This document shows, in pieces, positions 60,248-64,000 of a stretch of 64,000 bases of DNA (its first letter is position 1; each line of letters starts with the position of its first letter). The notes beneath the pieces were generated by a model, which saw only the letters and a program-made list of their open reading frames with translations, had not been told where the DNA came from and made no database searches. The position numbers and the translations under genes are program-made. The DNA comes from Cardiocondyla obscurior (lineage: Eukaryota > Arthropoda > Insecta > Hymenoptera > Formicidae), in assembly GCF_019399895.1 (NCBI RefSeq), contig NC_091864.1:5992001-6056000 (forward strand), in the 5' to 3' direction.

Positions 60248-62190
60248 TTAAGAACGATAGTTCTCTTTCCCGATATTTCAGTTTTTCATCCACACGTACA
60301 TACACGAGATTTCTAAATAATAAAAAAATGTACGTTATATCGATCCAGCGATTTTCAATCTTTTAATCATACAAATTCCTATAACGTTTAAATTGATTCT
60401 CTAATTTTACTTATAGCTCGCTCTTGCACGGAAAGAGACAAAGATCTACACTTAATGAAGATTATTAAGTGATTATTATTAAGTGACTTACGCAATGACA
60501 CGAACGTTACTGATAAAAATTATCTACGCGTCTATTAGTCTGCAATCATTGCATATCAGCTCCGAAAACGAATCATACGGGTCTTGTCGTCATCGTGTTT
60601 AATCGAGCGTGGAAAATTAACCGTCGATTCCTTTAGTTAAACCGCTCACTGCTGCCGTAAGTCTCGTAATAGTGTTCAATGATTTCACGACATATTTACA
60701 CGCGTCTTACATGAAATAATTTATTTTTAAGGGCGTAATTATCGTATATACAAGTGATACAACTGGTCAGATACAAATAGTACGACTGGAATCGCGCGGC
60801 TTCGCGTGGTTCAAACCTCTTATTCTACCTAACAATTATTACGCGAATATATTGTCCCTAAATTCTCCCCACACACGTGAGTCTCTGCGCTTTCCACTCT
60901 CGTACACGCATCGCTGCCGAGACGGTCTTATTACGAGTACACTTCTAATTACATCATATATACCTTACGCGCAACATCAAAGTGCGGTTACTAACGGTAA
61001 CGGAACGGGCAGTCTTAAAACAAAGCGGTCTTGCACCGACTAATAATTATTTTACAAATATCTCTATCAGAAATATAACTTAATAAAACAGTTAAAAAAA
61101 AAAAAAAATTCTAAATATAGGAGCCTTGACTTTTTTTTCCTCATAAATAATTATTTAAGCTTCCATTTAAATTTGTTTCCATCCATTTCTTTCTTTACGC
61201 ACAATATCCTTTTTACTACGAATTTGGAAAGTCGCTTTTTTTTTCTTTTTTATTAAAATTAAAACCCAATTCAATTAAATAATAAAAAATACAGCCTGAT
61301 AATTATCTTTGAAGTTATATTTAAGTGTAATTGCAAAATCATAATTATTCTATTGTATACATTGTATAATTTTCATCAAGGTCCCTCTCGCAGGGATCAT
61401 TGATCCCTCGCAAGTTCTCGTCTCAAAGATAAACATTACGTGGTCGATTTATATACATCCTGGCACGAAAGTAAGTAGGTATATAATGTAGGAAAAGAAC
61501 GATTCACAAACGCGACAAGAGAAAGAGAGAATCGTGTCCAAAGGAGAAGAAAAGGGGAAGAAAACGAGCAATAAATGAACGATATGCCCCTGTGCCGTGG
61601 AAAGTATTGATTCGAGGGCATGATGCTCGCACGAGGCGTAGAACAAACGAATATTTTCTGCGAATCTGCCTGTGCGTACACGTGCACATGCCCACCCACG
61701 TGTGCTTGTAACGCGTGTATCGACCATATGTGTCATGCGATAATCAGAAAGGCTTTAGTAATTTTATATAAAATGTCTAACATCGATAAGCACTATCTAC
61801 TTGATTAAAAAAGAACTTTGAATTGTTTCTCTTGATGAGCAAAGTTTTTTAATTAAAATTGATAATCAACCTTGACTACAAATTAATTATGTTAAAAATT
61901 CGTAGACCTTTTATATAGAAAAAGAAAAAGTTAAAGCCCTTAAAAATAATTTTCTCATAAATTCAAATAAAAGAAAAAAGGCTAATTAACTTCCTGGGAA
62001 CTAGGTATGAATTATTATATTAATTATAATATTAAGTGTATAATTTTTGTAATGTATATACTTTTAAGTTAATGTACGGAAAGCATCGTTCTTAAAAGAA
62101 TCTTATCCGCAGTCGTAATAATGATCATTGACCCCTCTGTAGTATATCCTGTTAATAAAACTTTTTTTATTCTCTTGTTACACAACAATG

Positions 62191-62212
62191 TATGTACATA
62201 CATACATACATT
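62191..62212. repeat. ACAT tetranucleotide repeat
   Basis: GTATGTACATACATACATAC tract, like the one at 44,029. Confidence 0.8.
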
Positions 62213-64000
62213 ATTTAAAAAGTACTATTTCAAATCGGTGCTTTAAGTGCAAATCTGGCTTGCGGCAATTTGTGAAAAATGCAAGAAGTGCATTTCTCTT
62301 CGTTTCGTTCATGCTTTGTTTCAAGTTTCCTAAAGTGTCGTATCCGAATAAATAGCCTCTCCCCTTCTTACGAGCATGTATGATGTCATCGTATATGGGG
62401 TCATTTTGTACATGAAGGGGCTACCAGCACTTAAGTATGCGTTTAAAAGGCGGAAGCATGGTTATAGGACCAAGTCATACGACGCGCATGCATTGTAAGT
62501 GAACAACAAACGTTTATGCTACGTGACAAATGAAAAGAAAAGACACATTCCCCGTTAAGCAAAATAATTCATTAAACATTGCAAAATTTTAAGAATCATA
62601 TAAACATTAAATGTTAAAAAAAAATTGTATAATAAAAGTGATTTAATCTTTACTTTAGATGTTAGCAGCAATATTTAGCGGGTTAACTGTTCTTAAATTA
62701 AATCGTAATTAATTCGGCAGCAATAGATCTAAATTAATTGCTAAAACGTGAGAAGAATATTCTTTATAGCACCAATATTACACACGTAAAACATAGCAGG
62801 CTAAAAATAAGTATTTAAGAGGTAGTGCGACCCTTTGGCAGACTAATTCTTCAGACATACATATACGCAAAGAAGGGCGAGGCCCTAAATGAAGTGAGGC
62901 ACGAAAATATGGATGGCTAATATTTGCAAAAAAACAAAAAGAAAAAAAAGGAAAACTCTATATCTTATATTATGTAAAGCTCTCTATATCCTGTATTGTT
63001 GCTCGTATACGTAAACTTTGACCTTACTCTCAGGCATGCGTTATCTTCTTTCTTTTTATGGATATTTTTATACTGAGAATGTTGTCAATCTCGCTAAGAG
63101 TTTCATTTTCAAACTCCACAAGAGAAATCCAATAATTTAACTTCATTATAAATTATATCTAATCGTACATTAAATTAGTATAATCAGATTCGGTTATCGT
63201 TATCTGAGAGAAACCGTGCACTTCCGTGAAAATCATAAATAAAGTCCCGCTACTTCCTGTTAATATGTATTTAAGGAAAGCGTTTCTCTTTTATTCGCAA
63301 TTTCCGTGGCAAAGATATCCGGCAGACAAATCATCTCAACGATCCCATAAAACAATGTAAGCTAACAACCGGCGGCAGAACAAGCAATTCGTCGTGCAGG
63401 GCACAAGAGTCTTTTTAGTCACGGCAGTTCTCGAGGGAGAGCTCTTTCATTGAAACGATTCTCTCTCTTTTCTTTTCCCTTTTTTTTTTTTTTCGTGGAA
63501 AGCCGGTCCCGGCGTTTTCTCAGGAGGGTTGTCACGTCATGAGGCTCCCTATTGCGAGGTTTCCTATACATCCGGTGTACATGGTGACCTAACAATGAAG
63601 AGCCAAACGGGATCAAAAACGCGGTTCATCTCGCATATTGCGTAAACCCAGATGCCCGTAAAAATATTCAATTATTAAATTTTTGCCTCGTGCCGACGAG
63701 GAAAACTACCGCTTTGCACATTGTACCGTTCGTTGCTTCTCTTCACCCCCGGAAAGGTCCTCCTTTCATTTCGAATGCAGAAAGTTTCGAGAAAGCGCTG
63801 CTGAGGTCCACTTCTTTTGCGCTTTACACGCTTAAAGCGAAGCACGTGCCTTTTGTTAATGTTAATTCTGCATTATCCATTCGTGCATATCACTTGCAAA
63901 ATCACATTAATTTATAAGCTTCAAACGTAAGTCGTATTAGTGACCTGCTTTCGTTTCGGAATGAAATACAATCTGAAATCGAATTTGCTTAATTAATTTT

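Larger units (their letters stand above)
58784..64000. other. Probable DENND5 first intron / upstream region
   Basis: The first coding exon of DENND5 is missing and the first visible exon begins in phase 1, so at least part of this stretch should be intron. I searched the minus strand for the usual start motif (ADYFV-CGLD) and did not find it. It contains AT-rich DNA, an ACAT repeat at 62,191-62,212, and a small open frame at 60,131-60,247. No other gene recognised. Confidence 0.5.

Noticed and set aside
60785..60825. tRNA-like GGTTCAAACC box
   Set aside because: No matching A box, acceptor stem or anticodon arm around it.

Overview
The window looks like nuclear DNA of an insect, most likely a hymenopteran and plausibly an ant. 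Three conserved animal genes are interrupted by short GT-AG introns, mostly 50-250 bp. CpG dinucleotides are abundant, GC-rich and AT-rich stretches alternate sharply, and homopolymer A/T runs and small microsatellites are common. Nothing bacterial, such as operons, Shine-Dalgarno sites or CRISPR, is present. The species call is inference from style, not a match.

Layout. Positions 1-39,000 are mostly non-coding: GC-rich patches full of chance open frames alternate with AT-rich spacers. They hold one decayed LINE reverse-transcriptase tail (about 22.8-23.4 kb), a dispersed repeat in three places, a degenerate ~52-bp tandem repeat (30.2-30.45 kb), perfect hairpins, and a few exon-like segments with good splice signals. 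The strongest of these is a signal-peptide-like first exon at 37.05-37.2 kb. From 39.4 to 43.7 kb the minus strand carries several exon-like open segments that I do not recognise. One set joins into a consistent 121-residue frame.

The gene-dense part is 44.2-58.8 kb. HPF1 (plus) has five coding exons, an N-terminal PBZ zinc finger and the conserved Asp-Glu catalytic pair. Nup85/Nup75 (plus) has nine coding exons and follows about 0.6 kb downstream. A DENND5 orthologue (minus) has eighteen coding exons in the window and converges on Nup85; its first coding exon lies beyond position 64,000. HPF1 completes the PARP1/2 active site for serine ADP-ribosylation, Nup85 is a scaffold of the nuclear pore Y-complex, and DENND5 is a Rab exchange factor and Rab6 effector. 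I see no pathway joining them; the cluster is ordinary genome neighbourhood.

The most unusual structure is a family of similar exon-like modules. Each ends in a conserved stretch containing CGGAGCAACTT followed by a splice donor; most start at, or are followed by, an acceptor reading TTATGTTACAG. Several copies lie head-to-tail on the minus strand at 31.3-32.3 kb, and one lies on the plus strand at 49.9-50.3 kb between Nup85 and DENND5. They do not encode a consistent protein and may be a mobile or duplicated non-coding transcript unit.
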